64,000 nucleotides of DNA, taken from contig NC_092465.1 in the NCBI RefSeq assembly GCF_047495875.1, positions 11,974,660 through 12,038,659 of the forward strand, given 5' to 3'. A model generated the notes under the pieces. The model searched no databases, was not told the origin of the DNA, and saw only the letters and a program-made list of their open reading frames with translations. Positions 46,101 through 55,035 of the stretch are shown piece after piece; positions within the stretch are counted from its first letter, which is position 1; the number at the start of each line of letters is the position of its first letter. The translations under genes were made by a program, and so were the position numbers. Origin of the DNA: Pithys albifrons albifrons (taxonomy: Eukaryota > Chordata > Aves > Passeriformes > Thamnophilidae).

Positions 46101-48613
46101 AAATACATGGAAGAAATGGAGGAGAAATCAGCATTAACTATCCAGAGATTCTGGCGAGGGTATAGAGCAAGAAGATTTTTTCATCAACAGAAGCAATCTC
46201 TGAAGGAGTATAAAGCAGCTGTCATCATTCAGAGAGCAGTGAGTATATATACTTTGTTCTAACATTAGATAGGGCTGAGTGGATTACTGTGATGCCTCAA
46301 AAAGCTATTTATTCTCTTACTGTCAGTGCAGCCATAATTTATTAAAAAATTACTCAGATGATGGTGTAGAGCCACAAGTTGCTTAGAAGGGTTAAACCTT
46401 GCATAGGTGACAAAGCCTAGTGCAGTCTGGTAACTACAATGTAAGAGCTGCTACTTTGACATCTAAGGTTGGAATGTCACCACACTATGGATGAGTCAGT
46501 AACTTACTATGAGTGTTGTTACTTACTATTTAGTGTTCATGCTGACCTTGTATGTCCTCTTTTCAGCGTCATACTTGCATTTAGGTTTTCACAGATGCAG
46601 TACTGAAACATTTTTCTTTCGCTGGTCGATTACAAACAAAGCCAGAAAACAAACTTCCTGTGTGTGATTGTCATATTCTCGTATGTTCTTTATAAAGGCT
46701 TGTAAATTCTTGGAAAAACGAAGGAGGAGGAGACCTCTTTCTCCTTGGAAAGAACCCAAGGGACTGACTGATGAGCAGAGACTGGCTTTGCAGCAGAAGG
46801 TGGATGACTACATCAAATTGCATCCGGTCTGTTCCTTAGTCATTTCATAATTTGCGTTAATGATGCAACATAAAATACTGTAGGGATGAAATATATTCAG
46901 CTTCATAAATTCTGATCAAGATAATCCATGTGAGGTATGAGTGTATTAACCCTGCTTATCTGACAGCAAGGCACTAGAATATTGGGGATTTTAACCATTA
47001 ATCTAATAAAAAGTGTCAAAGCAAACTGTAACTGGAAAATTTATGTACTTGATGATGGATAACTTTGGAGATAGTTGCAGAGGAAGCAAAATTATTAAGT
47101 TAACAATTAAGAACAGCATTTGCATTCCTTGTTTGGGCATTATTCTGCTCCCTGATGATTTAAAATAACCAGCTCCTAATGGTAACAAACTGTTATTTTC
47201 CTCTAGGCTTCCCAAATGTCAGAAGAAATGAGTAAAGAATTACATATGCAGGCTCAGGAAAAGCTGGCACAGTTCCTGTTGAGGAGCAGGCTAGATCAGA
47301 GAGCAGCACAGCGGAGAGAGACACTACTGGCTCAGGTCAACACCGATGTGGAGCTGCTGATGAGTATGTGACTGCTGTGGTCATAGCTTTGATTACCATT
47401 TGGATTAAACCAATTGAGATAGAAAATTAGAGTGAGGAGGGTAAAGCGTCATTTCAAAACTGAAATATCTTTCTTCCTTTGCCATATGCCTTATCCTGAG
47501 ATTCAGGCTTTGTTAGAGATTATCAAAGTGTTGCTATAGGTTAAGTACATCTGCTTTTCAAGGAACATCTTGTTCTTCTGTGAAAAGTCTCTCTGATATG
47601 TTCAGCAGAAAAGGAATGGCCCTGTAAAAGGCCATTAAAATGTCTAAAAAGGGCATCCTATGCAACCTATTCCTCTAAATTTGTTTTGCTTTATTTTGTT
47701 TTCTTGTGTTGCAAGTAAAATGCTAGTTGAACCATTTTCACCCCTTCCTGGTAAAGAGGGAGATTAAACAGAATTCACTGTTGTGATATCTTAATTCCAG
47801 ACTAGTGGTTCAGAGTAAAGGAGCAAGAGTAGCAAACTGCAGCCACCAGAGAGCACCCAAGCCGGGCAGGATTCAGCAAGTTACTGAATTCCATTAGTTA
47901 GTCTGTCACGTGCTGTGTCACTGCAGCTCCCTGCTTCCTGACAGGCAGATCAGCGACACACTCTCACACTGTGCTGGGTACCCCAGGCAGGGAATTCACG
48001 GTGCTGCTGCTCCACAGCACTGGAAACACCCTGCTGATGTCACCCCGTGCCAGGAGCTGATCCATCGCAGTGACCAGGAGATCGTCTTAGGTCGTACTTA
48101 CCCAAGAAATCATTTTGGTAGATGCCACCACTGCACGCACCTGAAAGAAGTAGTCCTGCTTTACCCTTCCTTTTTTCTAGCCCATTATGTATTTATTTTT
48201 TTCAGATTAGCCTTTTTTTGGATCATCTCTCCAATCAGATTTATCATGCAGTTATAAAATTGGAATGCCAGCATGGGGAAAGGGGTGACCCAGGACAGTG
48301 GGAAGTAGGACGGTAATGCTCCTTTTGTGTTTGAAATACTCATGAAGCCACAAGCAAAACACAGAAAACTCTTCTCCTTGTTCCTACAGATGCTCCAGGG
48401 TTAGCAGAGACCACAGAAAAAGATGTTGGTGTCTTTATGAGTCGGTCAGTCCCTGTGGCTACCAAGGCAAGACAATCCCACAACACTATGCTGAAATACA
48501 CTCGCTGGCCATGGTGGAAGAAGCTTGGAGATGAGTTTATGGAGGATGATGTAATTCCTGATGAAGCCCTAAATACAGAACTGGAAACTCTCTTTATTGG
48601 TGGAAGAAAATAA
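31093..48613 (+). CDS. IQCB1: IQCB1/NPHP5, IQ motif-containing B1, nephrocystin-5 (13 coding exons, 592 aa)
   Basis: NPHP5 binds calmodulin, CEP290 and RPGR at the centrosome, ciliary base and photoreceptor connecting cilium; loss in humans causes Senior-Loken syndrome. Coding exons: 31093-31186, 32001-32163, 33803-33932, 36601-36694, 37744-37843, 38197-38369, 38922-39034, 40089-40198, 45522-45664, 46090-46238, 46698-46826, 47207-47363 and 48390-48613. They sum to 1779 nt, an unbroken 592-aa frame plus stop (human 598 aa), with GT-AG at every junction. Residues 1-289 are the helical N-terminal region. IQ motifs lie near 296-310, 319-331, 389-402 and 419-434. A charged coiled coil (about 328-372) separates the second and third. 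The start ATG has G at +4 and aligns with the human N-terminus. All three ends of evidence (N-terminus, IQ exons, C-terminal LETLFIGG) agree with IQCB1. Confidence 0.98.
32001..32163 (+). CDS. IQCB1: IQCB1 coding exon 2 (residues 32-86)
   Basis: The acceptor is CTTCCCACAG|GAATTT and the donor CTAAG|GTAAAA. It encodes ILSSPSLGCEGLKKIKQDIY, then a segment ending GGWATAAQLAEIL. It matches human LKKIKQDIY and GGWTTISQLTQIL, in the N-terminal helical region. Confidence 0.97.
32164..33802 (+). other. IQCB1: IQCB1 intron 2
   Basis: A 1.6-kb A/T-rich intron with no element recognised. Confidence 0.9.
33803..33932 (+). CDS. IQCB1: IQCB1 coding exon 3 (residues 86-129)
   Basis: The acceptor is CTCCATTTCAG|TCATTG and the donor ATAAAG|GTATTT. 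It encodes SHCCVGPEMKEDPEEFYKKF, then LPSAIDNLLVLGKRL. Human has SHCCVGLEPGEDAEEFYNEL at the same position. Confidence 0.97.
33933..36600 (+). other. IQCB1: IQCB1 intron 3
   Basis: A 2.7-kb intron carrying a CR1 3' fragment in the sense direction (35595-36010). Nothing else is recognised. Confidence 0.9.
35595..36010 (+). mobile_element. CR1 LINE 3' fragment in IQCB1 intron 3
   Basis: CR1 3' landmarks in order: TGTGAAGAGAGGCTGAAATA, GTGACAGGACAAGGAGTGAT, AAGTTGCCCAGAGAAGCTCT, CCCATGGCAGGGGGTTTGGA, ending CAACCATTCTGTGATTG. This is a different subfamily from the 5-kb and 28-kb copies. Confidence 0.92.
36601..36694 (+). CDS. IQCB1: IQCB1 coding exon 4 (residues 130-160)
   Basis: The acceptor is TTTTGTTTAG|GATAAA and the donor TGTG|GTAAGG. 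It encodes DKEKQDFLHWFQTVTGAICW, then LFSGHIQLSAC. It aligns with human EKDELLHFFQIVTDSLFWLLGG-type sequence in the helical region. Confidence 0.97.
36695..37743 (+). other. IQCB1: IQCB1 intron 4
   Basis: A 1.0-kb A/T-rich intron with no element recognised. Confidence 0.9.
37744..37843 (+). CDS. IQCB1: IQCB1 coding exon 5 (residues 161-193)
   Basis: The acceptor is TTTTTTGCAG|TGCTG and the donor GATAG|GTCAGT. It encodes VLQNDHFLQLLITDDVETA, then IIMMSVLHNILRID, matching human VLQSDHFLHLLQADNV and QNILQIN. Confidence 0.97.
38197..38369 (+). CDS. IQCB1: IQCB1 coding exon 6 (residues 194-251)
   Basis: The acceptor is CTTTTTCAAG|TTCTG (AAG rather than CAG) and the donor ACAAAG|GTTTGT, a weak donor. 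It encodes SSVLLQVDKETLHSVLDELV and a segment ending LLTARYK. It is equivalent to human LYSILDEVIFKL and STATKLLLLMAE. The frame is continuous with exons 5 and 7. Confidence 0.95.
38922..39034 (+). CDS. IQCB1: IQCB1 coding exon 7 (residues 252-289)
   Basis: The acceptor is TTTCCCTTAG|GATTAA and the donor ATGCAG|GTGATG. It encodes GLKGLLNEQWTGKGFDRELN, then QLLDVLYVEQSN. Human has GLRRLLSKQETGTEFSQELRQLVGLL at this point. Confidence 0.96.
39035..40088 (+). other. IQCB1: IQCB1 intron 7
   Basis: A 1.05-kb A/T-rich intron. The plus-strand exon 7 frame stays open across the donor to about 39241, so intron retention would add about 68 residues before a stop. No repeat recognised. Confidence 0.9.
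40089..40198 (+). CDS. IQCB1: IQCB1 coding exon 8 (residues 290-325, first and start of second IQ motif)
   Basis: The acceptor is GTTTCATTTCAG|AAGCAG and the donor TTCAG|GTAAAC. It encodes HQAACIIQATWRGFQTRKR, a full IQ motif with IQ, RG and R at the expected spacing, then LPQAVTTLQRSF, which starts the second IQ motif. The next intron is the longest, 5.3 kb. Confidence 0.97.
40290..41275 (-). mobile_element. CR1 LINE fragment, RT C-terminus plus 3' region, antisense in IQCB1 intron 8
   Basis: Minus-strand translation, with frameshifts, gives NSQHRFITGKSSLTSLIAF, EGRAVDVIFLGF, then KWEVLQLVQNNLMSKYRLG and SEKDLVFLV, all CR1 RT hallmarks. The 3' region follows toward 40290, including the antisense TCTCCAAGGATGGAGATCCC. 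It is decayed, with an internal deletion probable around 40600-40700. Confidence 0.88.
44528..44924 (-). mobile_element. Probable solo retroviral LTR (ERV), antisense in IQCB1 intron 8
   Basis: Read on the minus strand, it begins TGTCAGAAATGGGC and ends near CACACA. U3 contains two CCAAT-like boxes (CCTATTGGC, CCTTATTGG), then a TATA-like CATATAAAC (44648-44639) and an ATTAAA signal (44627-44622), followed by CTCTCTTTGTTCCTGCC and a U5-like segment. No gag/pol/env-like frame adjoins it, so a solo LTR is likely. I could not identify a clear target-site duplication. The ends are approximate and the family is not assigned. Confidence 0.6.
45522..45664 (+). CDS. IQCB1: IQCB1 coding exon 9 (residues 326-373, coiled coil)
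   Basis: The acceptor is GTATTGCAG|AGCTAA and the donor GCCA|GTATGA. It encodes a charged helix including LRKQKEDEALKLQMQLQRQ and RAMRLFHERQ, matching human RQKEEEDLKLQLQLQRQRAM. It is the coiled-coil spacer between the IQ pairs. Confidence 0.97.
46090..46238 (+). CDS. IQCB1: IQCB1 coding exon 10 (residues 374-423, third and fourth IQ motifs)
   Basis: The acceptor is CATTTGTAG|GTCAGG and the donor AGAGCA|GTGAGT. It encodes MEEMEEKSALTIQRFWRGYR, then ARRFFHQQKQSLKEYK and AAVIIQRA. It contains a complete IQ motif and the start of another, as in human IQKHWRGYRERKNFHQQRQS. Confidence 0.97.
46698..46826 (+). CDS. IQCB1: IQCB1 coding exon 11 (residues 424-466)
   Basis: The acceptor is TTTATAAAG|GCTTGT, poor in pyrimidines, and the donor CATCCG|GTCTGT, an atypical donor. 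It encodes ACKFLEKRRRRRPLSPWKE, then LTDEQRLALQQKVDDYIK, matching human APWRGLQELTDARRVELKKRVDDYV. Confidence 0.95.
47207..47363 (+). CDS. IQCB1: IQCB1 coding exon 12 (residues 467-518)
   Basis: The acceptor is TTTTCCTCTAG|GCTTCC and the donor GATGA|GTATGT. It encodes MSEEMSKELHMQAQEKLAQF, then a segment ending AQVNTDVELLM. Human has MSDVVSRELHAQAQERLQHY and QISTNVEQLMK; the region is near the mapped CEP290-binding part of the protein. Confidence 0.97.
47364..48389 (+). other. IQCB1: IQCB1 intron 12
   Basis: A 1.0-kb intron. A GC-richer central part (47,830-48,140) contains a chance open frame. No repeat recognised. Confidence 0.85.
48390..48613 (+). CDS. IQCB1: IQCB1 terminal coding exon 13 (residues 519-592, stop)
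   Basis: The acceptor is TGTTCCTACAG|ATGCTC. It encodes FMSRSVPVATKARQS, then RWPWWKKLGDE, and ends LETLFIGGRK with TAA at 48611-48613. Human has LFLSRSRPVAAKAKQAH, PWWKKLGEE and LENLFIGG. Confidence 0.97.
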
Positions 48614-49015
48614 TTTTAGATAACAAGCAGAAGAGTTCCATGTTCAACCAGGTTTATACTTTGCACTATGAAGTCACTTTTGTATGTTTTTGAGAAAGAA
48701 AAACATTTGAAAAAGACTGAAAAATACAAAAGTCTTATTTTCGTGTGTATTACTTATCTTAGTAAGAATCCCTTCCTGTACATAAAAAGTTGGATCCTAT
48801 TGATTGTGCTGTTGCAAATAGGATTTCGATACTGTAGTTTTAAATGATGATATTTTGTACTTGAAATTACTTTAAAACTAAGTTCAGAGCCTTTGGCTTT
48901 TCCATTCTTATTCACACTGGGATGCATAAATAAACAGGCCATTGTAAAAGCCTGAGTTTTTATAGTAAAACATTTTTGTTCAGGTGCTTTGAAATAAAGT
49001 TGGGTTCAGAACAAA
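48614..49015 (+). other. IQCB1: IQCB1 3' untranslated region with two poly(A) signals
   Basis: This is the A/T-rich sequence after the stop codon. AATAAA occurs at 48929-48934 and again at 48993-48998. A decayed CR1 fragment begins right after the second signal, so the transcript probably ends by about 49015. The cleavage site is inferred. Confidence 0.65.
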
Positions 49016-50190
49016 ACAAGACACCAATACAAAATCAAACAAGCACTTAACAGGCTGGGTGCTTTCTCTGTATTTCACCCAGGCTACCTGTCCTTCCTTC
49101 CACCCTGTGTAAGCTCCCTTTTGTTTGAGTTTGTGCAGGAGGAACTCCTTGTTCATCCATGAAGGCCTCCTGATGTCTTTGTCTGACTTCCTTTCCATTG
49201 GGATGCATTACTCCTGAGTTTGGAGGAGCTGATCCTTGAATATTAACCAGCTTTCTTGGGCTGATCTTCCCTCCAAGGCTTTATTCTGTGGTACTCTATC
49301 AAGTGGGTCCCTGAAGAGATCAGTCTGCCCTGCTGAAGTCCAGGCTAGTGAGCTTGCTGTGCATCCCCCTTGCCACCCTTAGGATATTGAACTCCGCCAT
49401 CTCATGGACATGGCAGCCCAGGCTCCCCTTAAGCTTCACATTCCTCACCAGTCCCTCCTTGTTGGTGAGAACAAGGTACATACAGCACTGCACCTCTCCT
49501 CTCCTTCTGAGCTCCTGTATCTCTTGGAGAAGGAAGTTATCATCAGTACATTCACTCTGGGTTTGCTTGTCCCTTGCTGTGATGTCCCTTTAACAGGTAT
49601 TGGAGTGGTTTAAGTCCTCCATGAGGACCAGGGCTTGTGAACTTGAGGCTGTTCCTAGCTGTCCTTTGTAAAGTGCCTGTATCTTTCCATTCCAACAGTC
49701 CAGAGGAGCCATTCCCACTCTTCTCTGTGATGTCAGTAAGATCACAGCCCTGTGGGCATGTCCATATCTCTAACTCCTCTTGTTTATTCCCCATGTTGTG
49801 TGCATTTGTACAGGGGCATTGAAGTTGGGTGCCTGATGAGGGTGATTTACTGGCTTGAGTGGCTGAAATTCCTTTGTGCTGTTCTTCAGGTGCTCTTCTG
49901 CTGACCTGTGTGACTGGGCATCTCTTGCTGGCTCTGGCATCAAACTGGTAGCAGTGGGATGGATGGAGCTTCCTCTCCCCTGGCAACTGTAGTTTAAAGC
50001 CCTCCTCACCAGCTGGGCAGGTCTGTGACTGAAGATGCCCTGCCAGATGGACCCCTGAGCTGCCAGCAGAGCAGGTTCCTTGGGGCTCACAGGTCGCCAG
50101 TGCTCCCTTGGGCTGCCTTTTTCCTTTAAAAGCCTGCGGTTCTTCCCACAGCAAATGCAGAGCACTGCAGGGTGGGCGCAGTCCAAACTC
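49016..50190 (-). mobile_element. CR1 LINE fragment, endonuclease to RT linker, immediately 3' of IQCB1
   Basis: Minus-strand frames, interrupted by shifts, read in CR1 ORF2 order from 50190 downward: CTNAHNMGNKQEELEIW (endonuclease start), DLTDITE, a LVLTNKEGLV-like stretch, KESWLIFKDQLL-like residues, then RRPSWMNKEFLLHKLKQKG and GWKEGQVAWVKYRE. It is degenerate and inactive. It carries the 5' half of ORF2 and no 3' tail, unlike the other copies here. Confidence 0.88.
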
Positions 50191-53100
50191 TTCTGTGCTA
50201 CTGTAGCCTCAGTGTGACCATCTGGACTGTTCAGTTTGTCTTCTTAAACCACAAAGAAGTTGTTTAAACCAGAAAGGTCTCCAGCCCAGGGCTGCTGCAG
50301 TTGCTGTGTCCCAGAAAACAGTAAATACCTACAGTCAGAGGCTGCAGAATCCTGCCTACTGATGTGGCCAGAACAAGAACTCAAGGCTGCATTAGTGCCA
50401 CAGGTGCCTCTGCTATTTTTCAGGTGAAAGGCTCAGAGAATCGTAAAAATTAGATCTTACGTCTCTGCAGAGAAGGAAAAAGTGCAGTGGTTGCTGCTGG
50501 TTGTGTGTGGGCAGCAATATTGGTTCAGCATGTTTGTTTTCCTTTCTTTCTAGACGGTTTTGAATTTTAATTTTAGTGGAGATGAATGGAAAACAACTAA
50601 ATAGAAATAGTGGGCGGAAGCCCAAGCCATTCAGATGCAGCTGATACATTGAAATTAATAACTGGACAGCTGCCAGGAGGAAGAGCTGTGCTCTATGTTA
50701 ATTTTTTAAAAAGGGCTGTGATTTGGAACGCACTGAATTGGCTCATGTTGCCCTTCTTGGAGAGTTAACTGGTAGAACAATCCATTAAGTGTTTGCTGGG
50801 GCACTTGCCTGTGTCTGTTGATGTACATATTGTTCTGCACAGCTCTGTTAGTTTTAAGCCATGCCTGTAACAGGACAGGTGCCCTACAACCACCAGAGCA
50901 GAGGGTTTGCAGGCAGTCACCCCAGGGATGGAAGCTGTGCCCCAGCAACGGCCAAGCTCTGGCACTGGAATGTCATGGCTGAACTGCAGTGCCCCTGGAT
51001 GAACTGCAACAGGCCACCTGTTCCCTCTTAAATACTTGAGTCCTCTGTGCACATCATTGTCCCCTCTTTTGTGCAGCCCCTGACCCAAACTATTTTGACA
51101 GAGCAGCCTCTGCTGTTGTGTTTATTCCTAATTACCCTCATTCTAACAGCTCCTTAGAGTAAGGAGATGGTCACAAAGGAGTTTTGGTGAAAGTATCTTA
51201 CCTAAAGAGCTGACCCACTATGGCCAGTGTTAAATGCAAAGTGAATTAGAGAGCTATCTTACCAAAAAGCCATTTGTTGTAATCACCTCTGCCAGTCACT
51301 GCCATTTGAATGGGTAATGAACTCCCCCTTTGGAATATGCAATTTGCCACATAATGGAGGGTTTTAAGTGAAGTGAGAGCCTAGTGGAAGGTGCTGTCTT
51401 GAGGGAGGAAATAAAGTGGCTGGTCCAGCAGCATAAATTCCTCTGCCCCATCACTGCCCTCACAAAAATGCCTTCTTTTACTTTGTGCTTCTCACCAGGA
51501 GATTGCAGCCACCTCCATTTTACAGATCAGGGAAACTGAGACAAGAGAACCATGAGGGATTGCGCCTATGGCCATTTGTAACTGTATAAAGCTGTCACTT
51601 GTTCCTGTTACTGTCCCAGACAGAGCAAGCCAGAAAGGACCACTGTAGCATGCCAGGACAGAGCTGGGAGATGTTCTCGGGCTGTCTTGGAGCCTGGGCC
51701 CAACAAAAGAGATCTCCAGGCTCCCTTGCTGCCCCTCTTTGTTCACAATCAGAGCCACTTGGCATAGCTTGACTCATCCTCTTTTCAAGTCCTCCTGCAC
51801 CATGTGCACCGCAGGCAGGACATGTTGCTGGCATTTTATTTCATTGCAGCTCTTTCTGGAATAAAATACTCCTGCTTGAATAATGGGAGCGGGTACAGAC
51901 AGCTGGACAGAAGCCATCTCCTCCAGCTTGCTACCATATGAACAGTCCAGTCTGGGTTATACAATCTGGGTTATACTCAAAAAATAAACTGTAGGAGAGG
52001 CTGTGAGCTGAGATGGGTCCAGTTCTGTTCCCACTTCCCTGTTTGCCACAGGCATGGCCAGAAAGCTTGAAGCTGTTATTTGGGCATAAACGTGCAACAC
52101 AGGTGGTCAAGCCAGGTCAGAAAAAGGGGCAGAGTTTGGTTGTGCCCGGCAGGTCTGGGCTGTGCCCCTTCGGGTACTGAGCAGGCCTTCCCCAGCAGGC
52201 TGAGGACAGACCCTGGTCACTCAGAGGAGGTGTGGGGATGCCCTGCACACTGGTGGAGTGACACACCTGGGGGGCACCTGTGACAAGGGGAAGGGCAGAT
52301 GTGGAGCTTGAGCTGCAAAGGCCGTGTCACTCGGGTCATTAAATATTGATGCAGTCTAAGCTGGCCAGTGGGGGTGATTCAGCTGAATTGTAGGTTTCTG
52401 TTGCTGTGATAAATTGGACCAATTTGTCATGTGGGTTTGTTTCTTCCCTCCCTGAAGTAAAGCTATCCAGGAGTGTTAGTGCTGCAGCTTCAACAGCAGC
52501 AAGCAATGTGGAAAACAGAATCCTCTGGTGGATATGGATAAAATGGAAGGGATGACGACTGTTCTGCCAAAGGCGCCACCAAAGTCATGGAGCTGGAAAG
52601 AGGCAGCAAAAGAAACAAAACAAACGAACTAAAAATTACTCAGCCCTTTCAGAGACAGAGACAAAGCAGTGTCCTCTGCTGGCTCCTGAAATTGAGGAAA
52701 ATTCCTGTTTATGCAGACAGATACTTTGTTTTTTTCCAACTTTAGCTGTAACTGGACTCTGCAAACAACAGGATGCTCATCTCCAGCAGAGACACAGGCA
52801 TGTGCTCAAGACTCTGCTGCTGAGTCCAAGGGCGTCTCCTGGCCTTTCAGACTGGCTGTAACAGGAGCTCGGAGCTAAGGACAGGAGATAACCCTGATGC
52901 TATTTCACCCCTCACCTCCGAGTCTTCTACTGCCAATTTCCATGGCAGCAGAATCTGGTACAAACATCTGCTCTCCACTGCAGAGTATCACATACATTGA
53001 GTACAGGGAGAAACAAAAGCTTTCTCCAAGTAGTGGAATCAAACCTACTTATAAATTATCCTGCATTGGAGAAGGAGGCAGCTCTTTGCAGGGGGAGATG

Positions 53101-54200
53101 CTCAGACCATCACAATAGGCCTCCAAGTTCTCCATATCATCCCTCTTTACAGCACAATAGCACTGGTCATCCCTGTATGCAGTGAAAACCCCTTTAATAA
53201 AGAGGTTGTTTACTACATGAGCGATATAGGTGTCCAGATTGACCAAGGGGAACTGAAGGACAGGTGCCTCCCATCCCCTCTTCTCTGCCCTCCCTGAAGG
53301 TAGGGCTGGGTTTGCTTCTGGTGTCCTCCTGGGACATAACAACAAAGTGGCAGGTGAGGACCAAGGTCAAGGCACTGCAGCTCTGGCAATTTTTCCCAGT
53401 TGTGCTGGAGAACAACTCTGTGACCTTGAGCACAATCTGTTTCTGTCTTTTCCTCTCAGATGAGGCTTACCAAGGAGGTTTCATATATTGCATTTGTAAT
53501 TTAGGAGCCTTCCGTGGAGGATGCTGTGAGCCCAGTGCCACTGAAAGCCCTTTCTATAAGCTGAAATGGGAGTTTGAGAGGCCCCGGAAAGAAAAAATAT
53601 TTGTGTAATCAGATGCTGAACACAGAAAGAGCTCAGGGTTGCCACGCTATTTATTTCTCTCCACATTCAACTTTTCTCTGCAGAATTTAGTTCTTCTCTA
53701 ATTATGTTCTCAAACAGAAACAATATTTGCCTGTGCTGGATCACTTAATAAAACATATCAACACAAGCAGTTCTGATCGGGGAATCTCCTTTTGATATGT
53801 CTCACCAATCCAGAACCTGCCTGTTCAGAACGAGATGAACAGACACAGAGGTACAAACTGAGTAACAAGACCAAGCTCAATCGAGCATTACCTGATAGAG
53901 CCAGTGAACTGCACCACTTAATCCTAGAAACAATCAAAGCAACGGTTAATTTGCTAAGTCCTTACTGACCGAAAGGGAAGAGACGTTCAAGCTGTTAGTT
54001 ACCGCTAAAATGGTCAATTAAAATAGTTGCAAATGCAGCCTATAACTCATTCCTATGCGTAGGAACTGGGGTAAACGGAGGCATCACCACTGCCTTGGCT
54101 TTATTCACAGAGCAGCTCCCCAGTTTCCTGCCCATCACGTGTAAGAGCCCGCGGGGGCTGATGCAGGAAGATAGGAAAGTCACCAGAGCCGTGCGTGCTG
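50191..54200. other. Intergenic stretch downstream of IQCB1, no gene recognised
   Basis: No known family, tRNA or repeat could be placed. A minus-strand frame at about 53049-53255 looks exon-like and is discussed in the findings. Confidence 0.45.
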
Positions 54201-54475
54201 CAGGACAAAAGAACGCGCGATCTGTGAGCGGAGAGAGGGAACCTCGAGGTGACCAGTCTAAAGAAAAGTGCTACTGGATATGGAAAATGAGGGATCCCCA
54301 GCACTGTAAGAGGAAGCCAAGCGCTCACCCAAGCCCAGCTCGGAACTGCCGGGCACGCTGAAGAAGGAGAGGCGCGGGGCCGGGGAGAAGGGCGGGCACC
54401 CAGAGCCGAGCGCCCTAAAGCCGAGCCCGCGGAGCCGCCTTCTGCCGCCACCGCCCCCGGTGCCGCGGGAACCGC

Positions 54476-54852
54476 AGCCCTGTCCCCTCAGCCCTGTGCC
54501 CTCAGCTCTGTCCCCTCAACACCGCCGCTCAGCCCTGTGCCCTCAGCACCGCCTCTCAGTTCCCGCAGCCCTGTCCCTCCCCTCACACCGCCCGCTCAGC
54601 CCTGTCCCTCCCCTCACACCGCCCGCTCAGCCCTGTCCCCTCAGCACCGCTCACACCGCCCGCTCAGCCCTGTCCCCTCACACAGCCGCTCAGCCCCGCA
54701 GCCCTGTCCCCTCAGCCCTGTCCCCTCACACCGCCGCTCAGCCCTGTCCCCTCACACCGCTCTCTCAGCCCTGTCGCCTCACACCGCTCTCTCAGCCCTG
54801 TCCCCTCACACCGCTCTCTCAGCCTTGTTCCCTCACACCGCCCGCTCAGCCC
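54476..54852. repeat. GC-rich minisatellite in the CpG island
   Basis: Imperfect tandem array of a roughly 18-37 bp unit built from CAGCCCTGTCCCCTCA plus CACCGC(C/T)CGCT-like segments. The most regular part is 54730-54850, with four 27-bp units containing CACCGCTCTCTCAGCC. It is not a multiple of any coding signal. Confidence 0.9.
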
Positions 54853-54899
54853 CCGCACCGCGCTCGGGGCGGGGCCGCTCCGCGCAGCGCCCGCCGTTG

Positions 54900-55035
54900 C
54901 TGTGGTGACGGGCTAAGCGGGGCCCGGGCGCGGCGTCGCGGAGGGGCCGGGCCGGAGCCGGGCCGCGGCTCGGCGCTGCCGGGCGGGCATGCACAACAAA
55001 GGCGGCGGGCGACGCGTCCCGGGCGCGCTCCGCAG
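54900..55035 (+). other. Putative noncoding first exon (possibly GOLGB1)
   Basis: A strong 5' splice site, CGCAG|GTAGGT, ends an exon at 55035. An ATG at 54989 opens a frame of 15 full codons to the donor (MHNKGGGRRVPGALR), in no protein family I know. A 5' UTR exon of GOLGB1 fits conserved gene order. The 5' end is a guess. Confidence 0.35.

Noticed and set aside
49552..50186. 200- and 138-codon minus-strand open frames
   Set aside because: They are pieces of a decayed CR1 endonuclease reading, already covered by the CR1 feature; not a host gene.
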